NCBI RefSeq assembly: GCF_013368755.1
Contig: NC_049562.1
Coordinates: forward strand, 1,426,001 to 1,490,000
Source: Talaromyces rugulosus
Lineage: Eukaryota > Ascomycota > Eurotiomycetes > Eurotiales > Trichocomaceae
Direction: 5' to 3'
DNA: 64,000 nt
The position numbers were made by a program, and so were the translations under genes. The first letter of the stretch is position 1. Every line of letters begins with the position of its first letter. Below, piece after piece: positions 9,682 through 20,352 of this stretch. The notes under the pieces are model-generated. The model made no database searches. It saw nothing but the letters and a program-made list of their open reading frames with translations, and was not told the DNA's origin.

Positions 9682-11529
9682 TTAACTAACTTTGATATTC
9701 CAATCGGACCATATGGGAAACAGGCTTCTCCACCAGTAGTGACCTTGGGTCCAGGGGTAGGACATCGAGTTCCATTTTTTGTCGTTGAGATACCACTTTT
9801 GGCGGTAAAATTAGTGTCAGATGAAAAAAAAAAAAAAAGGCCAAGCATATCATGTAAGATTCTTACCGATACACATCCCGCGTTCCAAACGCGTTTATTC
9901 AGTGCATACTGCACCCAGTAAGCGTAATTGCTCTCTGCTTCAGCTGTGACTTCGACTGAAGCAACGTCGCCATCTAAAACGGGCTTTAGGACCCGGAGAG
10001 CATAATTTACGGAACTATTTTCCGCAGTTAGAACCCTAGAAGAGCAATATTTCTGAGCGGTGACATACTTCTCTGCCGCCATCATGGCTGATGTATGGCC
10101 GGTCGCAGCATTGGGGCCGAGGAGCATGAAAAAGTTGGGGAAACCATTCAGCGCGGAACAGTTATAGGCAGCTGGGCCATCATATTTGGCCCAGTGCTGA
10201 GTGACATCTTCGCCATTACGCCCGACAACATCCATATATGGGATGAATCTGTTGGTCTGAAATCCTGTGGCAAGGACAATCACGTCGGCTGGAAAGAAGC
10301 CTTTGTCAGTCTCGATACCTTTGGAAACAATGCGTTGAGTTTTAGCGTCTGTCAGAAGAATTTTATCGCTATGCAGAGACTCGAGGTAGCCAGGATCAAA
10401 GATTCGCCGCTTTTGAGTTTTGAGTTAGCAACCCATTACAACCCGATATAGAAACAAATGAGAACAGAATGGGAGACACACCTTGCAACCGACATCGAAT
10501 TCCGGAATTAGAAGGTCATGATACTTTTCTGGAGCTGCTTCTCGCATGTACTTTTCCACTTGTCGCCGTCGCTTCTCCCTAAGTTTGGCCGCGTGTTTGG
10601 TCATGGGGAACAAACGAAAATCATTTTCAGCAATCAGGAAGATGTGGAACCGATGCAGTCTCATTGCAAGTGGGATGTTGCGAAATATCCATTGCAGAAT
10701 CCGGCCGTAGTTGAAGTTCGCAGCGGGGAATATCCAGTGCTTGGTTCGCACAATCTGCGTCAGGGACTTCACCTTCCCATCATTTATGAGAGCTGGGACA
10801 ATTTGTGCAGCAGTGCCTAGGCCGTCTCATGTTAGGTTATCTCGATGCACCTCAGAAAGTCTACCAAACCAGGGGAGCAACATTGAAGTAAGTGAACATA
10901 CATCCATTCCCTATGACAACAACATTCTTCCCCTCAAGGTTAACGGTCTTGTCCCATCGAGCTGAATGAAAAATGTTTCCGTGGAAATCCGGCGCGCCAG
11001 GAATCTCACAAGGACGCGGCTCAACCAATTGCCCTGTGGCTGCAAAGAGAATTTGGCATTCGTGGGTATATTCACGGCCTGTCTTTAAATCTCTCAGGAA
11101 AAGTTGCCAACGGCTTGCGTCTTCTCGCCAGACGCTTCGGATGACTTCGGTCGCGAAGGTCATCTTGGGGCGAAGGTTGTAAGTATTCACCACGTCATCA
11201 ACATACTTCTTGATTTCCTCATTAGAGGGCATGAGCTTGGTCCAGCTGGGGTTCAAGGCGAATGAGAAGCTGTAGAGAGCACTAGGAACATCACAGCCAC
11301 ACCCTATAAAGCGGGTAAGCTTATTTAATATTTTGGAGGGTAAGAATAACTGACCTGGATATGAATTAATGTACCATGTTCCGCCACTTGTAGGATGTCT
11401 CTCAAAAAAATGAATATCGTCGAGGCCGTACCATCTCTTCAGGGTGGCACCCAGGGCAACGGCCGAGAGCCCAGCACCAACACAAGCTATTTGGCTGAAA
11501 GAGGGAATTTCGGAAGTCTTGGAGGCCAT
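9682..11529 (-). CDS. FAD/NADPH monooxygenase, Baeyer-Villiger type
   Basis: Five exons on the minus strand (11529-11355, 11303-10902, 10816-10482, 10409-9867, 9795-9682) give 522 residues. The N-terminal FAD-binding motif is CVGAGLSAVALG, followed by FERHPTSGGTWYINSYPG. The Baeyer-Villiger fingerprint FxGxxxHxxxW is present as FHGNIFHSARW, and the second nucleotide fold is VVVIGNGCTAAQ. RRIFDPGYLESLH, VLATGFQTN and the C-terminal WYLNDKKWNSMSYPWTQGHY complete the fungal BVMO pattern. Such enzymes insert oxygen beside a ketone, giving an ester or lactone. The last intron carries a 15-nt T tract (A15 on the plus strand at 9824-9838). The neighbouring SDR and esterase are natural steps before and after this reaction. 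Confidence 0.9.
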
Positions 11530-12170
11530 TTCAAACGAATTTTTTTATTCAGCTCCAAACTACATGTAATTGGTTTTCATGCAGCCCAATATTGGATTTG
11601 CGTCTATCTAAGTACGAAATACTCCTTTCTGCCACCTTTGAGTCCAAACCAAGTCATTCCGGAATTCTCCCGTGTTAACGGAGCCACCCGAGGCATTCTA
11701 ATCTTTGCTTGAGTAAACCAAGGCTTGTTATCCGCGATATCCCACTGATTGTTTTTGGTATAAACCGGGTCAATCCCGAGCCCGGAAAGGATCCGGAGCA
11801 TTACATATGATGCCTCATTGCATGTATTCTTCTTAGAAGGCCGCGAGCATATTTTAGTCGAAGAGATATGTTGCAAATTAATGCCTCTCGATACCGTAAA
11901 ATAATAGGGAATCATATTCTAGCAAACAGAGCGGTACTTCTTGCATGATTCCCTTCTGAATGATGTATGACCCACTGACTCCAGATCCCACCCCACAACG
12001 CCACAGCCCCACAAATGGGCAAACCTTATTGGGACATCTAGCTAGGATGGAAACATCTTAGTAGTATTCCAAACTCAAGACTGCATATAACCCCAGGTTC
12101 CTACTTAGTTATGAATGTCACTTGAAGTTACTCGTAGTGGCCCGTTGGCACATTGCCTAATACCTGGAAA
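11530..12170. promoter_or_regulatory. Divergent promoter of the monooxygenase and cluster regulator
   Basis: This 641-bp head-to-head region contains the palindrome ATTCCGGAAT near 11657, CCCGAGCCCGG near 11776 and GATCCGGA near 11789, similar to the words upstream of the other cluster genes. A minus-strand frame at 11915-11604 is open but has no recognisable domain. Control of the regulator and monooxygenase from one region would fit auto-regulation; this is inference. Confidence 0.4.
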
Positions 12171-14834
12171 ATGGCCACTCAAGCTAGCGGGGACGCCAGA
12201 CGACGAGCTACAGTTCGTCGCAAGGTCTCCTTAGCTTGCGACTCCTGTAGGGAGAAAAAGATTCGCTGCGACGGAATTAAGCCCATCTGCGGACCGTGTG
12301 AGAGGCGCTCATATCGTATTGATCAGTGTGTCTATAGCACGCACAATCCTCGCTCCGCTAGTAGAGATGAGTAAGTCTTTCCTTTGCGTACCTCCTAGTG
12401 CGCCTCCGAGGACCACGGAATCCAATTCAAGAAAGATACTTCTATACCCTTCATCAGCGGATTAAAGAACTGGAGGACATCTGTTTGAAAGCAGGGGTCC
12501 CGATCCAGACGCATGCGACCCCTGGACGCGAGCAGCCAAGTCGATCCAGCAGGCAAGGAATAGCGGTGGCAGGGGAAACTGAGTCTACTACAGAGTCTAC
12601 GGCTAGGAATATGGGTTCTACGAGCTTCGAAGTTGGCGAGACACCAAACCATGGGAGACTCGAGCGACCTCAGCAAGGCAAGACCTCGACAGAGAGACCG
12701 GCTGGCGAACAACGAGACAGCACAAACCTTCACGAGTCGCCGTTGTTCAACGATAACGAAGGCCACATAACGGGCATGGGCCAGCTTTCGGTCCCAGATG
12801 GGGAACCAAAAAGCCGATCAACTCGAGTTCAGTTCTATGGTGGCTCATCCACTGCCTCCCTTATGCGTCTTGCCAGAGAATCGATGCCGTTGCAACTAGC
12901 GGATAGTTCGCATGCCGAACCTGCCTTCAATACTAAACTTCAGGATACATTCACCGACCACAGGCTTGACGAATTTGTCATGCCGCCACGAGCCTTGGCA
13001 GATCACCTTTTAAACTGCTTTTTTGAAAAGGTCTATATTCTCTATCCTTTCTTCCACCGTCCAAGCTTCGAGGCGGCCTATCGCAACATCTGGTGTGCGG
13101 AAGACGAGCCCAAGGCCCCTATAACAGACTTGAGAATTGGATTAGGATCAAAAGCGGATTCCGGATCTAAATCTATTGTCTTTCATTGTGCACTCAATAT
13201 GATCTTTGCTCTCGGCTGTCACTTCGCAGATATTGCACCTGATGAACGTGAGCCTGTCGCCCATTCCTTCTTTCTCCGAGCGAAACGCTTCATTGGGCTT
13301 GATATTCTCGAATTAAACACTCTTGGCGTTGTTCAAACATTACTTATCTCAGCTTTGTATTTGCAAAGCTCTCCATATCCCAGTCGATGCTGGAATTCCG
13401 TTGGAGTGGCTTGCAGAGTTGCCCTCGGGCTAGGGTTACATGGATCAGATATTCTCGCTTCATTGAAGCCTTTAGAATCTGACATTCGAAGGCGAACCTG
13501 GTATGGATGTGTTATGCTAGATATGTTAGTAGTCCCGAAACCCCGTGTTTTCCCCTTCTTGCGCTAATCCAAGGCCTACAGTACCTTGAGCATGACATAC
13601 GGTATACCGAGCATGACCACCCATCTTGCTCCTGTTCCCCCACCCAGCGACTCGGATACATCTCACGACCAAGGTGATAATGAGGGGCCCTGCTTGATGG
13701 CATTCTATATCCAAGCTATCAAGCTCTATGATATACTGGACAGAATTCTAGCGGATGTTTACAAAGCCTGGCGGGGTCGGTCACGTCAAGGTCAACAATC
13801 ATCGAAATCACCCTGGACCACAAGCCTTGAAGGACTCGACACCGTCCTTGACATTGAAAGGCAGTTGAACTGGTTTGAAACTAATGTTCCTTCTTTTCTT
13901 AAGTGGAACTCTGCGCCGTCTGCAACGTATACGGAGAGACAGTCAAACCTAGCAATTACACAGCAGCGAAATGTGCTTCACGCCAGGTGGGTTTTTCGAT
14001 TTTTTCTAAATATTATAGAAGCTCCTTTTCTCATAGGCTAGCACAGGTATATTCATCTACACCTACTGCTCTACCGACCTATGTTCACTCAGTTGTATTC
14101 TGAGACAGTAAGACAGCGAGAATCCGGAAGCACGGACAGGGGCAGGGATGGGAATGAGTGGCAAGCCAACTGGACCTCCGATAAGATACCGACGCAGAGT
14201 ATTCTATATTCCTCCATGTCCAGCAAATGCGCCACCGCTTGTGTGATGTCAGCCATTGATCTTACTCATTTAGTTCATGAGACATATCAAACCAACGTCG
14301 CTGATGCGTGGTGGTACAATGGATTTTGTATGTGTTTTTCGATGGTACCTTTTTCTCTTGCTGATACTAACCACCCAACCAACGTGGTTTCTAACAGATG
14401 TATCAACCGCCGCAATAGTCCTGCTCATGTCATTCTCCGCCCCGTCTATACTAGACTCAATCGCGATAAACAAGGCGCGAAATGCCTGGCGCGAAGCAAC
14501 TACGATCCTCGCGTATATGGCTACATTCAGCCGGTCTGCCAGCAACACACTTCAATTTCTCGAAGCAGCTTGTCGTCAAACAGTAGCAGCAGTACCAAGT
14601 GATTCACATTCACATTCACAACAGCCAGGGGCGGAACTTGCAGGTGATGCTTCGTCGCAGATTCCAAACAACATCCTCCAGTCTTATGATACATACGATC
14701 ATCCAGATAACAGCGACCTAACACAAGCCCCCTTCTTCAACTGGGAAGAAGTTGCTGAAAATTTGGGACCGAGTCTTGACGATTTAGGGTTCTTGACTCG
14801 TGTTGACTTTCCCAATAGTTTTGGGTTGGACTGA
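12171..14834 (+). CDS. Zn2Cys6 transcription factor (fungal_trans middle domain), cluster-located
   Basis: Exons 12171-12370, 12436-13524, 13582-13986, 14047-14327 and 14398-14834 give 803 residues. The binuclear zinc cluster is CDSCREKKIRCDG plus CGPC and a late Cys (about residues 24-56; its last Cys follows the longer segment ERRSYRIDQC). A coiled linker follows (YTLHQRIKELEDICLKAG). The fungal-specific middle domain starts at about residue 260 with LLNCFFEKVYILYPFFHRP and includes RRRTWYGCVMLD. The acceptor of intron 1 at 12435 is the only nearby AG that keeps frame, giving DEYFYTLHQRI. It is nuclear and probably controls the surrounding cluster, since it sits between the monooxygenase and hydroxylase genes and promoters nearby carry CCGG motifs. 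The target genes are inferred. Confidence 0.9.
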
Positions 14835-15283
14835 AGCGGATACTGTCTTCTGGGAACCTTCTACTGAGATATTCTTATATGGTCCTGCCTCCAAACGGAT
14901 TGCACCTCAGTCTTAGTGTTGTCACAACGAGGTAGGGGCCGCCGACCTCAACACAGCTGATCGTGTGCGATCGTTTGTATGAAATCTCTCCTGTATGCAT
15001 ATAGTTGGAACATTTTTGAGATTTATTTATTAATATATATATATATATACTTTTTTGCGCAAATCATATATACATGCAGCAATGATATAAAGAGTAACCT
15101 CAGCACTACATGTACTATCATGTGACCCAACTAAACCCTAATTCTCTAAAATCCCTAGTACCCAGCTGAGACACACCATTTACAGACGCAAAAAATATCG
15201 AGACATTACCCAAGTGACTTCTGAGTCGGTCCCTTTGGTCGTGTTTGGCCATCTTCATTTAAGCACCTCTTCGTCCCCTGATT
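14835..15283. other. Convergent 3' spacer with a TA run
   Basis: Spacer between the tails of the regulator and hydroxylase genes. It holds an AT dinucleotide run at 15033-15049. I see no gene. Confidence 0.4.
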
Positions 15284-16042
15284 CTACCCGCGGCGATCCC
15301 ACCCCACCACGTTCGTCCCATGAATCCAATCCATCAACCCAATAGTCCCATAATTAACACGAAATTTCTCGTGGTGCAAATCATGCAGTTCTGCTGGGGG
15401 CAGTTTCAAAAAGTCATACCCGCTATGGTCTGCTGCGGCCTCCCAGAGCTCAAAGATGCTGAAGGCCAAGAATGAGAGAAAATGCGTACCTTTAAGGTAC
15501 AAAGGGAGTGTAATAGGCAGCACGTTGGCGAAAAGATGCTCAACCGGGTGAGCGTACTCGGCGGCAAAAGCAACGGGCGTGATGTACTTATGGTGCATCT
15601 TGTGAATGTAGACGTAGATTCTGGGGTGGTGCAAGGCTCGGTGAACGTAGTAAAAGAGGACTTCGCGGGCTAGCAGGCCGAAGAGGAAGTCCGCAACGAA
15701 AGTCGTTAAAGATGGCAAAGTTGGAGCCATCTCGAGATAGGAGTGGTTGAAATCGGTCATGTAATGACTTAGGAAATGAAGGGTTGCTAACCAGGCGTGG
15801 TTTGAGAGGCAGATTACAACGCAGTGCCGGATTTGCTGCGGTTTTGGTTGCCGGCGGGCACCCTGGATCTTATGACGCTGGGAGAATTTCGGAAACAGGG
15901 TATCTATCATCAAATACACAGTTGCTGGGACGATAAACCCGATAACTTGGCCGAAGACGCTTCCCATGAATTCGATCATTCCAGGCTTGTATGTTGTGCT
16001 AATATGAGCCCAGGCTCCCTCCAGCTGTGTGTGAACACCCAT
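15284..16042 (-). CDS. Sterol desaturase/fatty acid hydroxylase superfamily membrane di-iron enzyme
   Basis: A single exon gives 252 residues starting MGVHTQLEGAWAHISTTYKP. Three histidine boxes of the superfamily are present: HRALHH (about residue 136), HKMHHK (about 146) and HDLHHEKF (about 222), with EYAHPVEH between them. Hydrophobic stretches near residues 25-45, 75-90, 110-130 and 170-195 fit the usual four-helix membrane layout. The enzymes use a non-haem di-iron centre to hydroxylate or desaturate a hydrophobic substrate in the ER. It is shorter than Erg25 or Erg3 and is not obviously either. As the outer gene of the cluster, it may hydroxylate the cluster's lipophilic substrate; cluster membership is inferred from position and shared promoter motifs. 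Confidence 0.85.
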   Translation of the reverse strand: MGVHTQLEGAWAHISTTYKPGMIEFMGSVFGQVIGFIVPATVYLMIDTLFPKFSQRHKIQGARRQPKPQQIRHCVVICLSNHAWLATLHFLSHYMTDFNHSYLEMAPTLPSLTTFVADFLFGLLAREVLFYYVHRALHHPRIYVYIHKMHHKYITPVAFAAEYAHPVEHLFANVLPITLPLYLKGTHFLSFLAFSIFELWEAAADHSGYDFLKLPPAELHDLHHEKFRVNYGTIGLMDWIHGTNVVGWDRRG

Positions 16043-17548
16043 GGTACTTTGCTTTGCTAATACAGCTGTATGGAAAATTATGGATGCTATTTGAGGCCGT
16101 GGTCTTTCTTATTTGAGAATTTTCGTGCTGTTATTTGAAGACTCTCTACAGAGGAAATGACGGACCCGACCCGGGGATCCGGAAGACACCCGGCTGTTGA
16201 TCAAGCAGCCCTAATTGACCGGATTCGACCCGGAAGACAAAATCAAGGTTCTTGAGAATATGCCCTGGCTACACTCCATGTTGAGGTATTTTTCCTGGTG
16301 ACAGAACGATTATCAAGTACGCATGGTCAACACAGACGCCTGGTCTAAAAGATCTCGGTTGCTCGCTGTCAATTCAGTTGCTTTTCTAAAAGAGCTGATG
16401 TCGAAATCTATGTAATGTCACAGGAAGCCCCGATCACCACCTACTCGATATGGTTTTCTTTAAATAAAATTTCATGACCGAGCAAGTCGGTTTTGGTTTT
16501 TAGGCGAAGGTTGAGATGCACTGTAATCTCCTGCTAGGTTCATAAAGCCAGAAGCGCCCAGGCTTGTAGGGAGACGTAGGTCTGGAATCAAGTTTCAGAA
16601 CAAAAAAAGGCATGCATTGGAGGCTGCCTTGCCATAGGTCTCAAATCCTACACTCTTGATATCGGAAATTCGAGGATGACGCCATTTTGGTGGTTCAATA
16701 GATGAATGATTCCTATTGTTATTTATAGTTTCTCCACACTTCCATGCAGAGGATTAGTGTTTTATTGCCATCCAATCCCATTTACTGCTCCGGTTTTGAT
16801 CGATTTGTATGCTTGGTTTCAGCCAATAGGAGCCTTTGGGTCTTCTCTCATTGTGCCTGGTTGTAGTGAATATCGAACAATAGCATCAATACTACACAAG
16901 AACCCGGAACTCTTACATGTAATTTGGGGCGGCATACGATTATTTTTTTGCTAAATAATATTTGAAAAAAAAAAAAGGTTCCTTTATCTCTTATTCCTTT
17001 TACAGATAGATTTTCTACAATAATTAAGCGTACAGAAATTCGATAAATCATGAATGCTGGTACGACACGTGACGTCCGCATTCGGACTAGACGATGTGCA
17101 TCGCTAATATAACCGGAAAAAGGCCGACGCGAGGAGCGCCGTCATTGATCATTGATTTGCCCGACTGTCTTAGCGCCGACACGTCTTTTTGCTCGCCGCT
17201 CGCCTGCTACTCGCCCCCTAGCCCAGCAAGTGCGTAATATTCGACTAATTAACGATTGCTCACGGCCAAGCTGTCCAACGAGAACTATCCAATCGCCCGT
17301 GGTCAAATAAAACTCTCCGTCCGGCAAAGAGCCGCAGGGATCACGTCGCGCGCCTCACCAGATCGCCCGCGTCGCCGCCTCAGCCATTCAGGGAACTCGT
17401 GAATCACCTCTCAGCCGCTGATTCTGATTGACTTCTTTTCCTTTCGATCAATCTTCTTCGTTCTTTTCTTTTCTTTTTCGATCGCGATTTCTTTTCCAAA
17501 TCGACCTCGTTCTTCACGCGCGCTCGGCGCTGGTTTCTTGCCGCAGCC
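16043..17548. promoter_or_regulatory. Divergent promoter region, hydroxylase and PHD gene; cluster boundary
   Basis: The 1.5-kb region separates the accessory cluster from housekeeping genes. CCGG-rich words lie close to the hydroxylase gene (16162-16240, including GGATCCGGAA at 16176 and ACCGGATTCGACCCGG near 16218). The PHD-gene side is CT-rich just before its ATG (17430-17500), as is common in fungal core promoters. I see no gene. Confidence 0.4.
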
Positions 17549-20352
17549 ATGGTATCGCGAAAGCGTGCTCACTCCGAGATGGAGGCAGAGCCGGTCAAAA
17601 AGGCGGAGGACCAGAGCTTGTTACAAAAGATTCGAAACTGCTGGGAGTTTTCCTCTCTCATGCAGTATATCTTCATCTTTGGGAAGGTCATGAAGATTGA
17701 TGAAGACTTTGGTATCGAGGTACTGTCCACCCTGAAATCATTTTCCGTGTTATTCAAGGCGCAACTTGAATATCGTCGCCTAATGCTGTACCCATGGGGT
17801 TCGTATCGCCAAATATGGCTAGGGCTAACTGTTTCGTCATCAGGACTTGGAAATGGAATGCCTCAAACCAGAAGCGTCAGACAAGCTTATGGATATCGGA
17901 CTATCGCTACTCAAATTCGTCTCGTCGCATCGGGGACTATCGTATGTGTTACCTGTCGCTAAATGTTGTTGTGCACATAGAAATTAACCAGTGTCGCTCT
18001 GATGAACAGGTTCGAAAATTTCGACGAATACACGCGTCGGCAGTACAATGCGAAAGCCCCCCACCTCGTGAATCCCTTTGGTTACGATGAAGAGCCGAAC
18101 AAGTTTAGGGATTTTGACGTCTTTTTGAAATTGCAAGTGCTACACAGACTATCGCAATGGACATTGTGGAATCCGGATCGCATTCGCGAAAAGATGCCCG
18201 AGCAGAAGGAAACAGAACAGACGCAATGGGTTTGTTACCAGCTTCTGAATTACTTTTTTCCCTGCTAATATCTTATAGAGAGTCGAGGAATTTGGCTGGG
18301 ATAGCGACGACCGGAGTTACTATGTTCTAGATGACAACCGTTTGTATCGCCGCAGTGATCCCCCCATCCCCGCCGCCGCCCCTGCGAGACCGAAAGCGAA
18401 TTCCAAGAAAGCCAAGGCTGCCGCGAGATCCTCTAAGCGAAGGAGAGTCTCCACCCGCTCTGAGGCAGATAATGAAGAGGAGACAGAAAACGGCCAGGAT
18501 GCTAGCGAAGACCCCTCCGGCGGGTTTAAATGGGAATGCATTGCGGTCTCCCTTCCGGAATATCAGGAATTTATCGAGTCGTTTCGCAAGACGAGAGACC
18601 CGAACGAGAAATCGCTGAGAGATCGACTCATTGAAGGTGTTTTACCAATTCTCGAAAAGGCACAAGAGGCGGAAGAGCGCAAACGCCAGAAACGAGACAA
18701 GGAGCTTTTCAATCTACAACTTATAGCCGGGGCCAAACGATCTAGTCGTCTACAAGAGAAGCATGACAAAGAGCGACGAGACAAAGAAGCTGAGGAGGCC
18801 GTTCGCAAGCACGAGCTAGAACTTGCTGCTGCCAGGAAGGATCAAGAAAACCAACGCAAGATGGAGGACGAGAGGCAGAACCGGATTATGACGCGTGAGC
18901 GCCGAATCAAGGACCGGGAAACAAAGCGTATTCTACAGGAAGAGGAAATGAACCGGCTTGAAGAAGAACAGAAGAAGCTCGAGTCTGGCGAAGGACGAGT
19001 TTCAGAGAGGCACCTCAAGGCTGAAATGGACAAGCGCAAGAAAGAGTTGGAGGAGCTTGCAGAAGAGGACCAATGGATCTTTGACTGCGCTGGCTGTGGT
19101 GTTCATGGAGAAAATATTGTCAGTCATTTTTATGCCATTATCTATATCATCGTCTCGCACATGCTAACTGGTTCTACAGGATGATGGTTCTCACAGCGTT
19201 GCTTGCGACCGCTGCAACGTCTGGCAGCACAGCAAATGTCTCGGAATTTCGCAGGAGGAAGCCGAGAAAGACGATTTCCATTTGGTATGCAATGACTGCA
19301 AGCGCCGTGAAGAAGAGGCCAAGCGGCCCAAGATACCTCCGCTCAAGTTCCGTATCGGATCTGCATCGCCAGCAACAGCTAAAGCTCCTGCAAAGAAAGA
19401 AGAGCAGAGTCCTTTGGTCCCAAAGACTTCACAGCCACTGTCTACTGCGGCTACAAACATCCCCCAGCCGGCGCTGCTACCACATCGTGCCCAATCCAAT
19501 GGCGCTCATCCTCCGTCGCCAGAACGCCGTTCCCAACCGAGTTCCAACGGCCAGCACCTATCATTTGACACTTTTGCAGCGCCTGCATCGCCGTCCAAAG
19601 TACCAACAGCATCCCCATCCAAGGCATCAATTGGACCGGCATCATCCCCGTTGGGTCTTCCACCGCAGCCAGCGTTTAACCAACACTACCCCCAACAGCC
19701 AGTCCAAAGATCGTCTTCCGCATTGCAAGACATTCTTTCCGGCAACCCCTTATCGTCACACCGCCCATCTTCCTCCCATTCGATGCAAAGCCAGGCGCAT
19801 CCATCGCCGATCCAGAATCGTCCGTCCATGTCACCGACCCAGGGCAATCGTGACGTCGGCCCTCTGGCTGGATTTCCTCACTCTACGCCAGCAAACGGAT
19901 CACTGCCGTCGACACCGTTTGGCCAGCACATGGCGGCTCGGCCACAGGTGCCTCTTTCGTCTAGCTTCGACCGACGCACGTCGTTTTCTGATTCGTTTTC
20001 GTATGCAACTCCTCCGCCGCCCGGACCTCAGAGTAATCTGACGCTGTCGGGTCTCAGTCCGACCAAGAACTCGAATTCACCGCGGCCTGTCACTGCAGGT
20101 AGCGGCGTCGGAAGCGCTGCTATACTGCCGCCAATTCACCGACTAGAGCCAAGCCCTAAACTAATGGGACGCAGCTCCGCGGACGCTCCCATCCCACCGC
20201 CAGTGAAAATGATGACACCCGAGCAGGAGGAACGGCGCCAGCGCGAAAACCAGGCTGCCGCCGCCGCTGCAGCAGCAGCAGGGTTGGATCCTGGCTCTCG
20301 GGCTTCGTTGCCTTCGCTGGCGTCGTGGCCGGATGTACAACAGCGGCAGTGA
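17549..20352 (+). CDS. DDT/WHIM-like and PHD-finger chromatin protein
   Basis: Exons 17549-17719, 17844-17941, 18010-18229, 18279-19118 and 19180-20352 give 833 residues. The N-terminal 200 residues (SLLQKIRNCWEFSSLMQYIF to RVEEFGWDSDDRSYYVLDDN) look like the DDT-WHIM module that in ISWI partners contacts the remodeller and linker DNA. A basic nuclear-localisation stretch (SKRRRVS) follows, then a charged coiled coil of about 170 residues. A PHD finger comes next: FDCAGCGVHGENI, CDRCNVWQHSKCLG, then VCNDC; an intron falls inside it. The C-terminal 370 residues are Pro/Ser/Gln-rich and disordered, ending in a poly-Ala stretch. A role in reading histone marks within a remodelling complex is likely; the specific complex is not shown. 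Similar architecture occurs in RSF1-type proteins. Confidence 0.85.

Noticed and set aside
11604..11915. 103-codon minus-strand frame upstream of the monooxygenase
   Set aside because: It cannot be joined in frame to the monooxygenase N-terminus, which already has a proper start and FAD motif, and shows no recognisable family.
3288..16042. Possibility that the cluster is a complete polyketide or NRPS biosynthetic cluster
   Set aside because: No frame in this region or its flanks has ketosynthase, acyltransferase, adenylation or terpene cyclase motifs. The window does not exclude a backbone gene further upstream of position 1.
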